DNA of 64,000 bases, taken from NCBI RefSeq assembly GCF_022647665.1, contig NZ_CP071872.1:4588001-4652000 (forward strand), in the 5' to 3' direction. Made by a program: the position numbers and the translations under genes. This DNA comes from Streptomyces formicae. Lineage in GTDB: Bacteria > Actinomycetota > Actinomycetes > Streptomycetales > Streptomycetaceae. Below are positions 45,087 through 54,160 of the stretch, in pieces (position 1 is the stretch's first letter; every line of letters starts with the position of its first letter). The notes under the pieces were generated by a model. That model was not told the origin of the DNA. It did not search any database and saw nothing but the letters and a program-made list of their open reading frames with translations.

Positions 45087-46133
45087 GTGGAACGCGTCGT
45101 CCAATTCACCGGCCCCCGTCAGGTCGAGGTGGCGGAGCATGCCTCCGCCCCGCTGCCCGCCGGGCATCTGCGGGTGCGCACCCGCTACTCAGGGATCTCG
45201 GCCGGCACCGAGCTGACGGCCTACCGGGGCACCAACCCGTATCTGACGCGCACATGGGACGCGGAGGCCCGGCTCTTCCGTGACGGCGCCGCCGGCATCG
45301 AGTACCCCGTCGCCGGCTGGGGCTACTCGGAGGTCGGCGAGGTCACCGAGGTCTCCCCCGAGCTCGCCGGGACACCCGGCATGCCGGTCCCCGGCGATCT
45401 GGTGTGGGGCATCTGGGGCCACCGCAGCGAGGGCATCGTCCCCGCCGAGCGCATGGTCGGCCACACCCTCCCCGCCGGGCTCGCGCCCCTCGCCGGCGCC
45501 TTCGCCCGCGTCGGCGCGATCGCCTACAACGCCGTCCTCGCCTCCGACATCCACCTCGGAGAGGACGTCGCCGTCTTCGGCCAGGGCGTCATCGGCCTCC
45601 TCACCACCCGCCTCGCCCAGCTCAACGGCGCGCGCGTCACCGCCGTCGACGCCCTCGACATCCGGCTGGAGAGCGCCAAGGCCTACGGCGCACAGCACAC
45701 TCTCAACGCCCGCACCGACGCGGTCGCCGAGCGCATCCGCGAGGCCACCGACGGACTGGGCGCGGACATCGCCATCGAGATCAGCGGCGTCTACCCGGCG
45801 CTGCACGAGGCACTGCGCTCGGTCGCCGTGGGCGGTCGCGTCGTCGCCTCCGGGTTCTACCAGGGGGACGGCGTCGGGCTGCGGCTCGGCGACGAGTTCC
45901 ACCACAACCGGGTGCAGCTGATCTGCTCCCAGATCGGCGGGGTGCCGCCGCAGCTCGCCGGCCGCTGGACGGTCGAGCGCCTGCAGCGGACCTTCCTGCG
46001 GCTGGTCGCCGAGGGGCACGTCGACGTCGAGTCACTCGTCAGCCATGTCGTCCCGGTCGCGGAGGCGGCCGATGCGTACGTCCTGCTGGACGAGCGCCCC
46101 GCCGACGCCCTCCAGGTCGTCCTGGAATTCTGA
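45087..46133 (+). CDS. Medium-chain dehydrogenase, zinc-binding family
   Basis: A 348-aa MDR-superfamily oxidoreductase. The GroES-like N-terminal half has G-I-S-A-G-T-E-L-T-A-Y-R-G. The nucleotide-binding half has V-A-V-F-G-Q-G-V-I-G-L-L. The usual catalytic Cys after the GISAGTE block and the four-Cys structural zinc lobe are absent, so it belongs to the subgroup in which zinc dependence is doubtful. The open frame reaches 45057, but GTG at 45087 has CGGAG 7 nt upstream and starts the conserved sequence. It heads the rightward carbohydrate operon and probably oxidises a sugar derivative. Confidence 0.88.
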   Translation: MERVVQFTGPRQVEVAEHASAPLPAGHLRVRTRYSGISAGTELTAYRGTNPYLTRTWDAEARLFRDGAAGIEYPVAGWGYSEVGEVTEVSPELAGTPGMPVPGDLVWGIWGHRSEGIVPAERMVGHTLPAGLAPLAGAFARVGAIAYNAVLASDIHLGEDVAVFGQGVIGLLTTRLAQLNGARVTAVDALDIRLESAKAYGAQHTLNARTDAVAERIREATDGLGADIAIEISGVYPALHEALRSVAVGGRVVASGFYQGDGVGLRLGDEFHHNRVQLICSQIGGVPPQLAGRWTVERLQRTFLRLVAEGHVDVESLVSHVVPVAEAADAYVLLDERPADALQVVLEF

Positions 46134-46153
46134 GTTTCCGAGGGAGTAACACC

Positions 46154-46954
46154 GTGCTCAAGACCGCCGCGCAGGAACAGCTGCTGCCGGGCGACACGCT
46201 TCAGGAGAAGTGGGAGTTCGCGCAGGCCGCCGGGTTCGACGCGATCGAGCTGCGCGCCAAGGGCGACTTCCACTTCCAGGGACGTCTGCCCGGACTGAAG
46301 CAGGCGCTCAAGGACGGCGTCGTCATGCCGACCGTCTGCGTCGAGATGCTGCACTTCTTCGGCGCCTTCGACGACGAGCTGCGCCGTGACGCGATCGCCC
46401 AGATGAAGTCCCAGCTCTCCGTCATCGCCGAGATCGGCGGCCTCGGGGCGCAGACCCCGGCGTCGTACGGCATGTTCTCGCGCCGCCTGCCGCCCTTCGA
46501 GCCCCCGCGCAGCGAGGCGGAGGACCGCGAGATCCTGCTGGCCGGGCTCGCCGAGCTGGGCGAGCACGCCCGGGCGGAGGGGGTCACCCTCTACCTGGAG
46601 CCGCTCAACCGGTACGAGGACCACATGGTCAACCGGCTGGAGCAGGCGGCCGACCTGATCCGCACCGTCGGCTGCGACGCCGTGAAGATCGGCATCGACA
46701 GCTACCACATGAACATCGAGGAGGCGGACCCGGCCGCGTCGATCATCGCCTACGCGGACTGCATCGGCCACGCCCAGGTCTCCGACTCCAACCGCTTCCA
46801 GCCCGGCGCGGGCCACCTCGACTGGCCCGCGTGGCTCGGGGCCCTCCACACCATCGGCTACGACGGCTACCTCGCCGCCGAGTGCCGCCTCACCGGCGAC
46901 CCCGTCGACGCCGTGCGCTCCGTCCCCGGCTTCCTGCGGCGGTCCGGCGCATGA
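46154..46954 (+). CDS. Sugar isomerase/epimerase, xylose-isomerase-like TIM barrel
   Basis: A 266-aa AP-endonuclease-2-type TIM barrel. Four metal ligands of the family are in place: Glu in L-E-P-L-N-R, Asp in I-D-S-Y-H-M-N, His in G-A-G-H-L-D-W and Glu in A-A-E-C-R. The H-A-Q-V-S-D-S-N-R segment is also typical. It should isomerise, epimerise or, in some relatives, eliminate on keto-sugars. GTG at 46154 has GAGGGAG upstream. It lies 20 bp after the dehydrogenase and overlaps the next gene by ATGA, so both enzymes probably act on the same sugar. Confidence 0.9.
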   Translation: MLKTAAQEQLLPGDTLQEKWEFAQAAGFDAIELRAKGDFHFQGRLPGLKQALKDGVVMPTVCVEMLHFFGAFDDELRRDAIAQMKSQLSVIAEIGGLGAQTPASYGMFSRRLPPFEPPRSEAEDREILLAGLAELGEHARAEGVTLYLEPLNRYEDHMVNRLEQAADLIRTVGCDAVKIGIDSYHMNIEEADPAASIIAYADCIGHAQVSDSNRFQPGAGHLDWPAWLGALHTIGYDGYLAAECRLTGDPVDAVRSVPGFLRRSGA

Positions 46955-48330
46955 CGGCCCTCCTCGACAGGATCCGCGAAGGGACCCGCCCCCTCGATCC
47001 GCCCGTGCCCGCCGGCACCGCAGACCTGACACTGCGGCGCGGTGCGGCACGGGTCCTCATCCGCAACTGGGCCGGTGCCTCCACCGTCCCCTCGCGCACG
47101 TTGTACCCGCATCAGTGGAGCTGGGACTCGGCGTTCGTCGCGATCGGGCTGCGGCACCTGTCCCCGCGCCGCGCCCAGCGCGAGCTGGAGACCCTGCTCG
47201 GCGCCCAGTGGGAGGACGGGCGCGTCCCGCACATCGTCTTCAATCCGGCGGTGCCATTGGGCGCGTACTTCCCGAGCCCGGACTTCTGGCGCTCGTCGCA
47301 GGCCGGCGCCGCGGCCGGCGCGCCCGCCGCCCCCGAGACCTCGGGAATCGTGCAGCCGCCCGTGCATGCGCTCGCCGCATGGCTGGTGCACGAGGCGGAC
47401 CCGGCCGAGTCCGTCCGGCGCGGCTTCCTCGCCCGCCTCTATCCCAGGCTGGCGGCCTGGCACCGCTACCTCACGACCGCCCGGGACCTGGGCGGGGCCG
47501 GGCTCGCGGCGGTGGTGCACCCGTGGGAGCCGGGCATGGACAACAGCCCCTGCTGGGACGGCCCGCTCTCCCGCATCACCCCCGCCGACCCCGCTTCGTT
47601 CCGCCGGGCCGACCTCGATCACGGCGACGCGGACGACCGGCCCACGGACGTCGACTACGGACGGTATGTACGGCTCGCCGCCGACTACCGGGACCGCGGG
47701 TACGCGGACAGCGACCACGCCTTCGCCGTCGAGGACCCGTGCGTCAACGCGCTCCTGATCGTCTCCGAGCACGCCCTCGCCCGCATCGCCGCGGAGACCG
47801 GAGCCGACCCGCTCGTCCACGAGCGGCGCGCCGGACAGCTCACGGACGCGCTCGTCGGCCGGCTGTGGGACGCGGATGCCGGGCTCTTCCTCTGCCGCGA
47901 CCTCGTCGGCGGTGGCCTCGTGCGGGAGCGAAGCGTCGCCGGGCTCGTGCCGCTGATCGTCCCGGGGCTGCCCGAGGACATCGTCCGGACGCTCCTCGGC
48001 ACCCTCGACGGCCCGCACTTCCGGGCCGCGGACACCGGTCTCGTCGCGAGCTACGCGCTCAGCGGCCGTGCCTTCGACCGGACCCGCTACTGGCGCGGCC
48101 CCGCGTGGTTCAACACGGCCTGGCTGATCGGCCGCGGCCTGCGCCTGCACGGGGCCGACGACCGCGCCGAGCGACTGCGCACCGCCTTCCTGGCCGCGGC
48201 AGGGACCTCGGGCTTCGCCGAGTACGTGGACCCGGTCACCGGTGAGGGCCGGGGCACCCGCGACTTCGCCTGGACGGCCGCCCTCACCCTCGATCTGCTC
48301 GCGACCCCGCACCTGGAGACCGCACGATGA
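46951..48330 (+). CDS. MGH1/GH63-like glycoside hydrolase
   Basis: A 459-aa (alpha/alpha)6-barrel enzyme of the GH63-like group that includes mannosylglycerate and glucosylglycerate hydrolases. Marks are Y-P-H-Q-W-S-W-D-S-A-F (catalytic Asp region), H-P-W-E-P-G-M-D-N-S-P-C-W-D, R-G-P-A-W-F-N-T-A-W and near the end G-T-R-D-F-A-W-T-A-A-L-T. There is no signal peptide, so it acts in the cytoplasm on imported substrate. It is coupled by ATGA to both neighbours. An inverting alpha-glycosidase is likely; specificity is unknown. Confidence 0.88.
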   Translation: MTALLDRIREGTRPLDPPVPAGTADLTLRRGAARVLIRNWAGASTVPSRTLYPHQWSWDSAFVAIGLRHLSPRRAQRELETLLGAQWEDGRVPHIVFNPAVPLGAYFPSPDFWRSSQAGAAAGAPAAPETSGIVQPPVHALAAWLVHEADPAESVRRGFLARLYPRLAAWHRYLTTARDLGGAGLAAVVHPWEPGMDNSPCWDGPLSRITPADPASFRRADLDHGDADDRPTDVDYGRYVRLAADYRDRGYADSDHAFAVEDPCVNALLIVSEHALARIAAETGADPLVHERRAGQLTDALVGRLWDADAGLFLCRDLVGGGLVRERSVAGLVPLIVPGLPEDIVRTLLGTLDGPHFRAADTGLVASYALSGRAFDRTRYWRGPAWFNTAWLIGRGLRLHGADDRAERLRTAFLAAAGTSGFAEYVDPVTGEGRGTRDFAWTAALTLDLLATPHLETAR

Positions 48331-50246
48331 ACCCCTCCGGCCGCGTCCTGCTCGTCCGCGACGGCACGTTCGCGGTGCTCGGCCGGGACGGCTCGATCAC
48401 CGGCGAGCGGGGCGCGGCGCCCGACGGGCTGTTCCTGCGCGACGCCCGTCATCTGAGCCGCTGGGAGCTGACGGTCGACGGCACCGCGCCGGCGGTGCTC
48501 GTCCCGGCCTCCGACTCCGTGCCGTCGACCAGCGTCCTCACCCCGGCCGGCACGCGCGACGAGCCGCCCGCGTACACCGTCTTCCGCGAACAGGCGGTCG
48601 AGGCAGGGCAGTTCACGGAGACCCTGCGCATGGTCAGCAACTCCCCCGCCACGCTGACCGCGCGGGTCGAGCTCGCGGTGGGTGCCGACTTCGCGGACCA
48701 GTTCGAACTCCGCGCCGACGACCGCACCTATCCCAAGCCCGGCGCCCGGCACGAGGTCCAGGTGCGGGAGGACGGCGTCGAGTTCGGCTACCGGCGCGAC
48801 CACTGGCACTCGCGTACGACCGTCACCGCGCACCCCGTCCCGGACACCGTCAGCGGCGAGCGACTCACCTGGAAACTGACACTCCCTCCCCACGGTGAGG
48901 CCGAACTGCGCATCCGGGCCGCGGCGCACCCGCACGGCGCCCCGGCCGACCCACTGCCCGAGGCGCCGCCCAGCGACACTGCCCTGCCCGGCTCCACCGG
49001 CTCCGCCGACCCCGACCTCCTGCGCGCCTGTCGCCAAGGGCTCGCGGACCTCGACCTCCTGCGGGTGTCCGCCACCGGGCCGGACGGCGAGCGGGTGACC
49101 GTGCCCGCCGCCGGAATCCCCTGGTTCCTCACCCTCTTCGGCCGCGACTCGCTCCTCACCTCGTACTTCCTGCTGCCCTACCGGCCGCGCACCGCCGAGC
49201 ACACGCTGCTCGCGCTCGCCGCCGCCCAGGGCGCCGGGTACGACTCCTTCCGCGGCGAGCAGCCCGGGCGGATCGTGCACGAGGTGCGCCACGGCGAGCT
49301 CGCCGCCTTCCGCCAGGTGCCGTACGGGCGCTACTACGGCTCGGTCGACGCCACGCCCCTCTTCCTCGTGCTGCTCGGCGCGCACGCGGAAACCACCGGC
49401 GACACCTCGCTCGCGCTCCGGCTGGAGAGCCACGCTCGCGCGGCCGTCGACTGGATGCTCACCGACGGCGGCCTGACCGGCCACGGCTACCTCGTCTACC
49501 GGCCCGACGCCCAGGGCCTGGTCAACCAGAACTGGAAGGACTCCGCGGGCGCCGTCTGCTTCACGGACGGCACCCAGGCCGAAGGCCCGATCGCGGTCTG
49601 CGAGGCCCAGGGCTACGCCTACGACGCGCTCGTGCGGACCGCGCGCCTGGCGCGGACCGTGTGGCACGACGCCGACTGGGCCCAGGAGTTGGAGACCGCG
49701 GCGGCCGGCCTGCGTGAGCGGTTCCACCGCGACTTCTGGATGCCGGGCCAGGACTTCCCCGCCCTCGCCCTCGACGGCGAGGGCCGTCAGGTGGACGCGC
49801 TCGCTTCCGACGCCGGCCATCTGCTGTGGTCCGGAATCCTCGGCCAGCCGCACGGCGAACGCGTCGGCCGTCGCCTGCTGGAGCCCGACTTCTTCTCCGG
49901 CTGGGCGATCCGGACGCTGGCGTCGGGACAGGCCCCGTACCATCCGCTGTCGTACCACCGGGGCAGCGCCTGGCCCCACGACAACGCCGTCATCGCGCTC
50001 GGCCTCGCCCGCTACGGCCTCGACGGCGAACTACGCGCCCTTGCCTCCGGGTTGACGGCCACGGCGGCCCTGCACCGGTACCGGCTGCCGGAAGTGCTCG
50101 CCGGCTACGGCCGCGAGGAGCACGCCACACCCGTGCCGTACCCGCACTCCTGCTCACCGCAGGCGTGGGCGGCCGCGGCTCCGCTGGCGCTGCTCACCGC
50201 GTGCCGAGCCGTCGGCGATGCGGCTGCGGGGCGCCCGGGCCGATGA
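48327..50246 (+). CDS. Glycogen-debranching-like alpha-glycosidase
   Basis: A 639-aa enzyme with an N-terminal beta-sandwich of the GDE N-bis type (F-A-V-L-G-R-D-G, L-F-L-R-D-A-R-H-L-S-R-W) and a C-terminal (alpha/alpha)6 domain with G-I-P-W-F-L-T-L-F-G-R-D-S-L, L-V-N-Q-N-W-K-D-S and H-R-G-S-A-W-P-H-D-N. The acidic residues expected for an amylo-1,6-glucosidase-like inverting enzyme are present. It overlaps the preceding gene by ATGA (48327-48330) and ends the operon. No signal peptide. Together with its neighbour it should release monosaccharides from an imported alpha-linked glycoside. Confidence 0.88.
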   Translation: MNPSGRVLLVRDGTFAVLGRDGSITGERGAAPDGLFLRDARHLSRWELTVDGTAPAVLVPASDSVPSTSVLTPAGTRDEPPAYTVFREQAVEAGQFTETLRMVSNSPATLTARVELAVGADFADQFELRADDRTYPKPGARHEVQVREDGVEFGYRRDHWHSRTTVTAHPVPDTVSGERLTWKLTLPPHGEAELRIRAAAHPHGAPADPLPEAPPSDTALPGSTGSADPDLLRACRQGLADLDLLRVSATGPDGERVTVPAAGIPWFLTLFGRDSLLTSYFLLPYRPRTAEHTLLALAAAQGAGYDSFRGEQPGRIVHEVRHGELAAFRQVPYGRYYGSVDATPLFLVLLGAHAETTGDTSLALRLESHARAAVDWMLTDGGLTGHGYLVYRPDAQGLVNQNWKDSAGAVCFTDGTQAEGPIAVCEAQGYAYDALVRTARLARTVWHDADWAQELETAAAGLRERFHRDFWMPGQDFPALALDGEGRQVDALASDAGHLLWSGILGQPHGERVGRRLLEPDFFSGWAIRTLASGQAPYHPLSYHRGSAWPHDNAVIALGLARYGLDGELRALASGLTATAALHRYRLPEVLAGYGREEHATPVPYPHSCSPQAWAAAAPLALLTACRAVGDAAAGRPGR

Positions 50247-50323
50247 CGACGGTGCAGCCGCGCAGCGGCCGCCCCGGTCGGTGCATCCGGGAACGCGCGC
50301 CAGGCCGCTGCACGTGCGGGTCG

Positions 50324-51895
50324 CTACCCGTGATCGTCGACGTCGCTGTCGGCATCGCTGTCCGCGTCGACCGGTTCGAGCGGATGCACGGCCGGGCCCT
50401 GCAGGACGTCCCCGTCCACGCCGAAGCGGGAACCGTGGCACGGGCACTCCCAGGTCGTCTCGGCCTCGTTGAAGTGCACGATGCAGCCCAGGTGCGTACA
50501 CCGGGCGGAGACCCGGTGCAGGGCACCGGAGGCGTCCCGGTGCACGGCCTGGGGCCCCTCGCCCCTGCCGCGCAGGACAGCGCCCGCGCCCGGGCCGATG
50601 TCGTCCACCGTGTCGGCTCGCCCGCCCGGAAGGCGGTCCCCGACGAAGTGCTTCGCCGCCTTCGCCTGCAGGCGCAGCAGGGCGGGCACCTCGGTGAGGG
50701 GGTGGAGCCGGGCGGGTTCGTACAGCTCGGACCATGGCGAAGGCGTACCCGTGATCAGACCGGCCAGCAGACGGCCGGACATGACGCCTCCGCTCAGTCC
50801 CCAGCCGCCGAAGCCCGTCGCCACGTAGCAGTGGTCCGACAGAGGGTGCAGCCGACCCACGTACGGCACGTGGTCGGTGGTGAAGTTGTCCTGTGCGGCC
50901 CAGCGATGGGTGACGGTGAAGTCCGCGACGCGTTCGCGGGCCCAGCGGCTGAGCGCGGCGAAGCGGGCCGCCGCCCCGACGTCCTTGCGGTCGCCTGGGG
51001 TGAACTTCTCTCCGGTGACGATCAGCATGCGGCCCTGTCCGTCCTGTGGCGCCGTCCGCAGGGAGCGGGTGTTGTCCTCGGCGGTCAGGAACATGCCGTC
51101 GGGGAAGTGGCTGCCTGGCGGCAGCGGCCCCGCGACGACGACCTCCCGCTTGGGCTCCAGCCTGGTGAAGAGCAGGGCGCGGTCGAAGACCGGGTAGTGC
51201 GTGGCGACAACGACGTCGTCGGCCCGGACCGTGTGGCCGGCGCTCGTGGTCAGCCGGCAGGGACGGCCTTCGAGCAGATCCGTGACCCGGCTGCGCTCGT
51301 AGATCCTCCCGCCGTGGCGCACGAGCTCGGCGGCGAGGCCGAGCAGGAACTTCCGCGGATGGAACTGCATCTGGCCGCCCAGACGTACGGCCGCCGCGGT
51401 GGGGAACGGCAGTGGCACGTCATCGACGTATGCGGCGTCGAGGCCCGCGGCCCTGGCCGCGTCGGCCTCCTCCTCGATGCCGTCAGTGTGCTCCGGGTCC
51501 GTCACGTAGGTGTAGGCGTCGGTCAGCTCCATCTCGCAGTCGAGGCCCAGATCCTCGGCGAGTCGCCGCACATGCTCGACCGCGGCCTGCTGGGAGGCGG
51601 CGTACTGCTGGGCGCACACCGCACCGCGCGTCCGGCGGATGCTGCTGTACGCAGTGCCCTGCAGGGCCGAGAGCTTCGCCGTGGTGTGGCCGGTGACCCC
51701 GAACGCGATGCGGTCGGCCTCGACGAGGGCGACTCTGCGGCCGGTGCGCGTCAGCTCCCAGGCCGCGCAGATTCCTGCCATGCCCCCGCCGATCACGGCC
51801 GCGTCCATCCGGATGTCGCTGGTCAGGGCCGGGTACTCGGGTCCGGGGTCGTACTGAGTCCACAGCGAGCCGGCTGTCTGCGCGGTCGCGGCCAT
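50324..51895 (-). CDS. FAD-dependent oxidoreductase with C-terminal Rieske domain
   Basis: A 523-aa two-domain oxidoreductase. The N-terminal DAO-type flavin domain has A-A-V-I-G-G-G-M-A-G-I and ends with V-A-T-G-F-G-G-W-G-L-S-G-G. The C-terminal Rieske [2Fe-2S] domain has C-T-H-L-G-C and C-P-C-H-G-S, giving two Cys and two His ligands. A repetitive Asp-rich tail closes the protein. GAGGAGG lies 5 nt before ATG 51895. Electron transfer between flavin and cluster is expected; the substrate is unknown. It is convergent with the carbohydrate operon and upstream of the YbdK-like gene's 3' end. Confidence 0.92.
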   Translation of the reverse strand: MAATAQTAGSLWTQYDPGPEYPALTSDIRMDAAVIGGGMAGICAAWELTRTGRRVALVEADRIAFGVTGHTTAKLSALQGTAYSSIRRTRGAVCAQQYAASQQAAVEHVRRLAEDLGLDCEMELTDAYTYVTDPEHTDGIEEEADAARAAGLDAAYVDDVPLPFPTAAAVRLGGQMQFHPRKFLLGLAAELVRHGGRIYERSRVTDLLEGRPCRLTTSAGHTVRADDVVVATHYPVFDRALLFTRLEPKREVVVAGPLPPGSHFPDGMFLTAEDNTRSLRTAPQDGQGRMLIVTGEKFTPGDRKDVGAAARFAALSRWARERVADFTVTHRWAAQDNFTTDHVPYVGRLHPLSDHCYVATGFGGWGLSGGVMSGRLLAGLITGTPSPWSELYEPARLHPLTEVPALLRLQAKAAKHFVGDRLPGGRADTVDDIGPGAGAVLRGRGEGPQAVHRDASGALHRVSARCTHLGCIVHFNEAETTWECPCHGSRFGVDGDVLQGPAVHPLEPVDADSDADSDVDDHG

Positions 51896-51917
51896 GCCTG
51901 CCTCCTCGGTCGGGTCC

Positions 51918-53174
51918 TCAGCCTGTGTCGTGACGGCCGGTGCCCCGGTGCACGGCGGTGCCGGCGGTGTCGGCGGGCTGCGCGCCCGGTGACGCGCTGG
52001 TCGTGAGGGCGGTCATGTGGTCGACGACGTCGCGGAGGCTTCCGCTGCGTCGGTAGCGGACGCGCTGCCGGTGGGCTCCGCTGCCGAGCACGAGGTGCCG
52101 GTCGAGGAGCCGGTGGGCCAGCGCCGTATCGCCGGCGGCCGTGAGGCCCGGCTCGGCCCGCGCGAGCAGTCGGTCGATGAGCTCCCGCATCGGGACCTCC
52201 GTGCCGGTCACGGGGTCGAGGCCGGTCCCCGTGGGGCCGAGGAGGGCCGCGCGCCAGTGCGCGGCGCGCAGCCGGCCGGGCGGGATGCGGGGCGGCGGGC
52301 GGCCCTCCCCGACCTCCGCCAGCAGGGTCATGCACAGGCCGCGCACCAGGGCGGCGAGGAGCACCGTGCAGTCCAGGTCAGCGTTGACGTCGGCGATGCG
52401 GATCTCGAGCGTCGGCACGTGTTCCGACGGTCTGGCGTACCAGTAGATCATCCGCCGGTCGAGCAGGGTCCCGGAGGCCACGAGGGCGTCGGCGGTGGCC
52501 TCGTAGCCCGCCGTGTCGAGCAGCGGTGCGGGCTCGACCGTGGGCCAACGGGCCATCTGCACGGCCCGCCAGCCGGCGAACCCGGTCTCGTGACCGCTGC
52601 TCAGCGGAGAGTTGACGGCCAAGGCCTGGAGCACGGGCAGCCATGGCCGCAGCTGGTTGGCCACGGCCAGCGCCTGGGGCCGGTCGAGGGGGCCGATGTG
52701 GACATGGCAGCCGCAGGTCGTGCTCGCGCCGTCGTCCACGACCACGCGGTAGCGGGACTCCATACGCCGGTAGCGGGGCGTGTCGGTGACGGGAACCGGG
52801 CCGGGCGAGGGCACCACGGGCGTGCCGGAGGCGAGCAGCAGGCAGCCCGCGTCCCGGGCGGCATCGGCGACCGTGGCACGCAGTCCGGCCAGTTCGGCCC
52901 GCAGGTCCGCGCACGAGAGCATGGGTTGCGTGCAGATCTCGACCATGCAGCGGTAGAACTCGGCCTGGATCTGCTCCCCCAGCAGCGGCGCAGCCTGCGC
53001 GATCACCTGCGGTCCCCGGGGCACCGGCGCCCGCGTCCGGCGGTCGACCAGGAAGAACTCCTCCTCGACCCCCATCGTGGGCACGACCCACCCTCCAGCG
53101 GCACCCATCAGGCGCCCGGCCTCCTCCGTCAGCGGTGCGGCACCCCCAGAGCCCACCGGCTCCCCATGGGTCAT
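51918..53174 (-). CDS. YbdK-type carboxylate-amine ligase
   Basis: A 418-aa glutamate-cysteine ligase 2 (YbdK/GCS2) family enzyme. The fold starts with M-G-V-E-E-E-F-F-L-V-D, has the metal/ATP segment C-G-C-H-V-H-I-G, and P-T-L-E-I-R-I-A-D. It would form a gamma-glutamyl or similar amide bond with ATP. The N-terminus is uncertain: ATG at 53174 gives the longest form with a weak ribosome site, while in-frame ATGs at 53108 and 53075 lie closer to the conserved domain. The C-terminal 40 residues are low complexity. Confidence 0.88.
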   Translation of the reverse strand: MTHGEPVGSGGAAPLTEEAGRLMGAAGGWVVPTMGVEEEFFLVDRRTRAPVPRGPQVIAQAAPLLGEQIQAEFYRCMVEICTQPMLSCADLRAELAGLRATVADAARDAGCLLLASGTPVVPSPGPVPVTDTPRYRRMESRYRVVVDDGASTTCGCHVHIGPLDRPQALAVANQLRPWLPVLQALAVNSPLSSGHETGFAGWRAVQMARWPTVEPAPLLDTAGYEATADALVASGTLLDRRMIYWYARPSEHVPTLEIRIADVNADLDCTVLLAALVRGLCMTLLAEVGEGRPPPRIPPGRLRAAHWRAALLGPTGTGLDPVTGTEVPMRELIDRLLARAEPGLTAAGDTALAHRLLDRHLVLGSGAHRQRVRYRRSGSLRDVVDHMTALTTSASPGAQPADTAGTAVHRGTGRHDTG

Positions 53175-53275
53175 GAACGGCGCCTACCCCGCGCCCCGCC
53201 GGGCAACCGGCGACGGTCGGGCTCCGGTCATCAGGTGGGTCTGCCGGCTCGCCCTCCTGCCCTGGACGCCGCAGA

Positions 53276-54013
53276 TCATGGCGCCGAGCCGCCGCCCGCG
53301 CCGTCCAGGGCGCCAGCGGCGACGCGCAGGTCCGAGACCAGCCCCTTGTACGCCGCGTCGCGGTCGTCGGCTCGCAGGACGGCGGAGGGATGGATCGTCG
53401 CCACCAGGCCGCGGACGGCCTCGCCCGCCTCGTCCGCCTCACCGCCGCTCCCACCGTCCTCGCCGCCGGCAAGGCCCGGCCACGGCAGCAGGGCGCCGCG
53501 CTGCTCCGTCACCCGGAACGACGACCCGAGCAGCGCCTTGCCCGCCGTCGAACCGAGCGCCACGACCACCTCGGGGCGGACGACGCGGAGTTCGGCCTCC
53601 AGCCACGGCCTGCACGCCGTCATCTCGCGCAGGCTCGGCGCCTTGTGGATGCGACGCCTGCCCCCTTCGGGGACGGTGAACTTGAAGTGTTTGACCACGT
53701 TGGTGACGTACGTTCCGTCCGGGTCGATGCCCGCGTCCGCGAGCGCCCGCTCCAGCACCCTCCCGGCCGGGCCGACGAACGGCCTGCCCTGCCGGTCCTC
53801 CTGGTCGCCCGGCTGCTCACCGAGCAGCAGGACGCGCGCGGAGGTGTCGCCCTCGCCGAACACGGTCTGTGTCGCGTCCTCGTACAGGGGGCACCCCTGG
53901 CATCCTGCCGCCGCCCGGCGCAGCCCCGGCAGGCCGGCGCGCCGGCCCGGGAGGAACGCGGTGGCGTCATATTCCTGTCCCGTCCGCTTCCCGGACGTGG
54001 TGTGCGTGGCCAT
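53276..54013 (-). CDS. UdgX-type uracil-DNA glycosylase
   Basis: A 245-aa family-4-like uracil-DNA glycosylase. Four Fe-S cysteine positions include C-Q-G-C near residue 40. Motif A is G-E-Q-P-G-D-Q-E-D and the late motif is T-I-H-P-S-A. The loop R-R-R-I-H-K-A-P-S corresponds to the UdgX K-R-R-I-H loop, whose His makes a covalent link to the DNA sugar after uracil removal; here the first Lys is Arg but the His is kept. ATG at 54013 follows GGAGG at 8 nt. The protein should bind uracil-containing DNA irreversibly. Confidence 0.92.
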   Translation of the reverse strand: MATHTTSGKRTGQEYDATAFLPGRRAGLPGLRRAAAGCQGCPLYEDATQTVFGEGDTSARVLLLGEQPGDQEDRQGRPFVGPAGRVLERALADAGIDPDGTYVTNVVKHFKFTVPEGGRRRIHKAPSLREMTACRPWLEAELRVVRPEVVVALGSTAGKALLGSSFRVTEQRGALLPWPGLAGGEDGGSGGEADEAGEAVRGLVATIHPSAVLRADDRDAAYKGLVSDLRVAAGALDGAGGGSAP

Positions 54014-54160
54014 CTCCGATGCCTCCTTCCGGTCGGCGCGGTGAGGTGCGCTCGGCGGAGCGGCGGCTCGGCGACGGCACCGCCGCAGGCCGACGCATAC
54101 CGGTCGTTGCGGCGGGTACCCGCATGCGTGCCGGGAACCCTCCCGTGAAAGGCGGACGCC

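Noticed and set aside
50247..50323. Hairpin between the debranching-like and FAD/Rieske genes as terminator
   Set aside because: The possible arms (about 9 bp) are separated by more than 30 bases; too weak to call.
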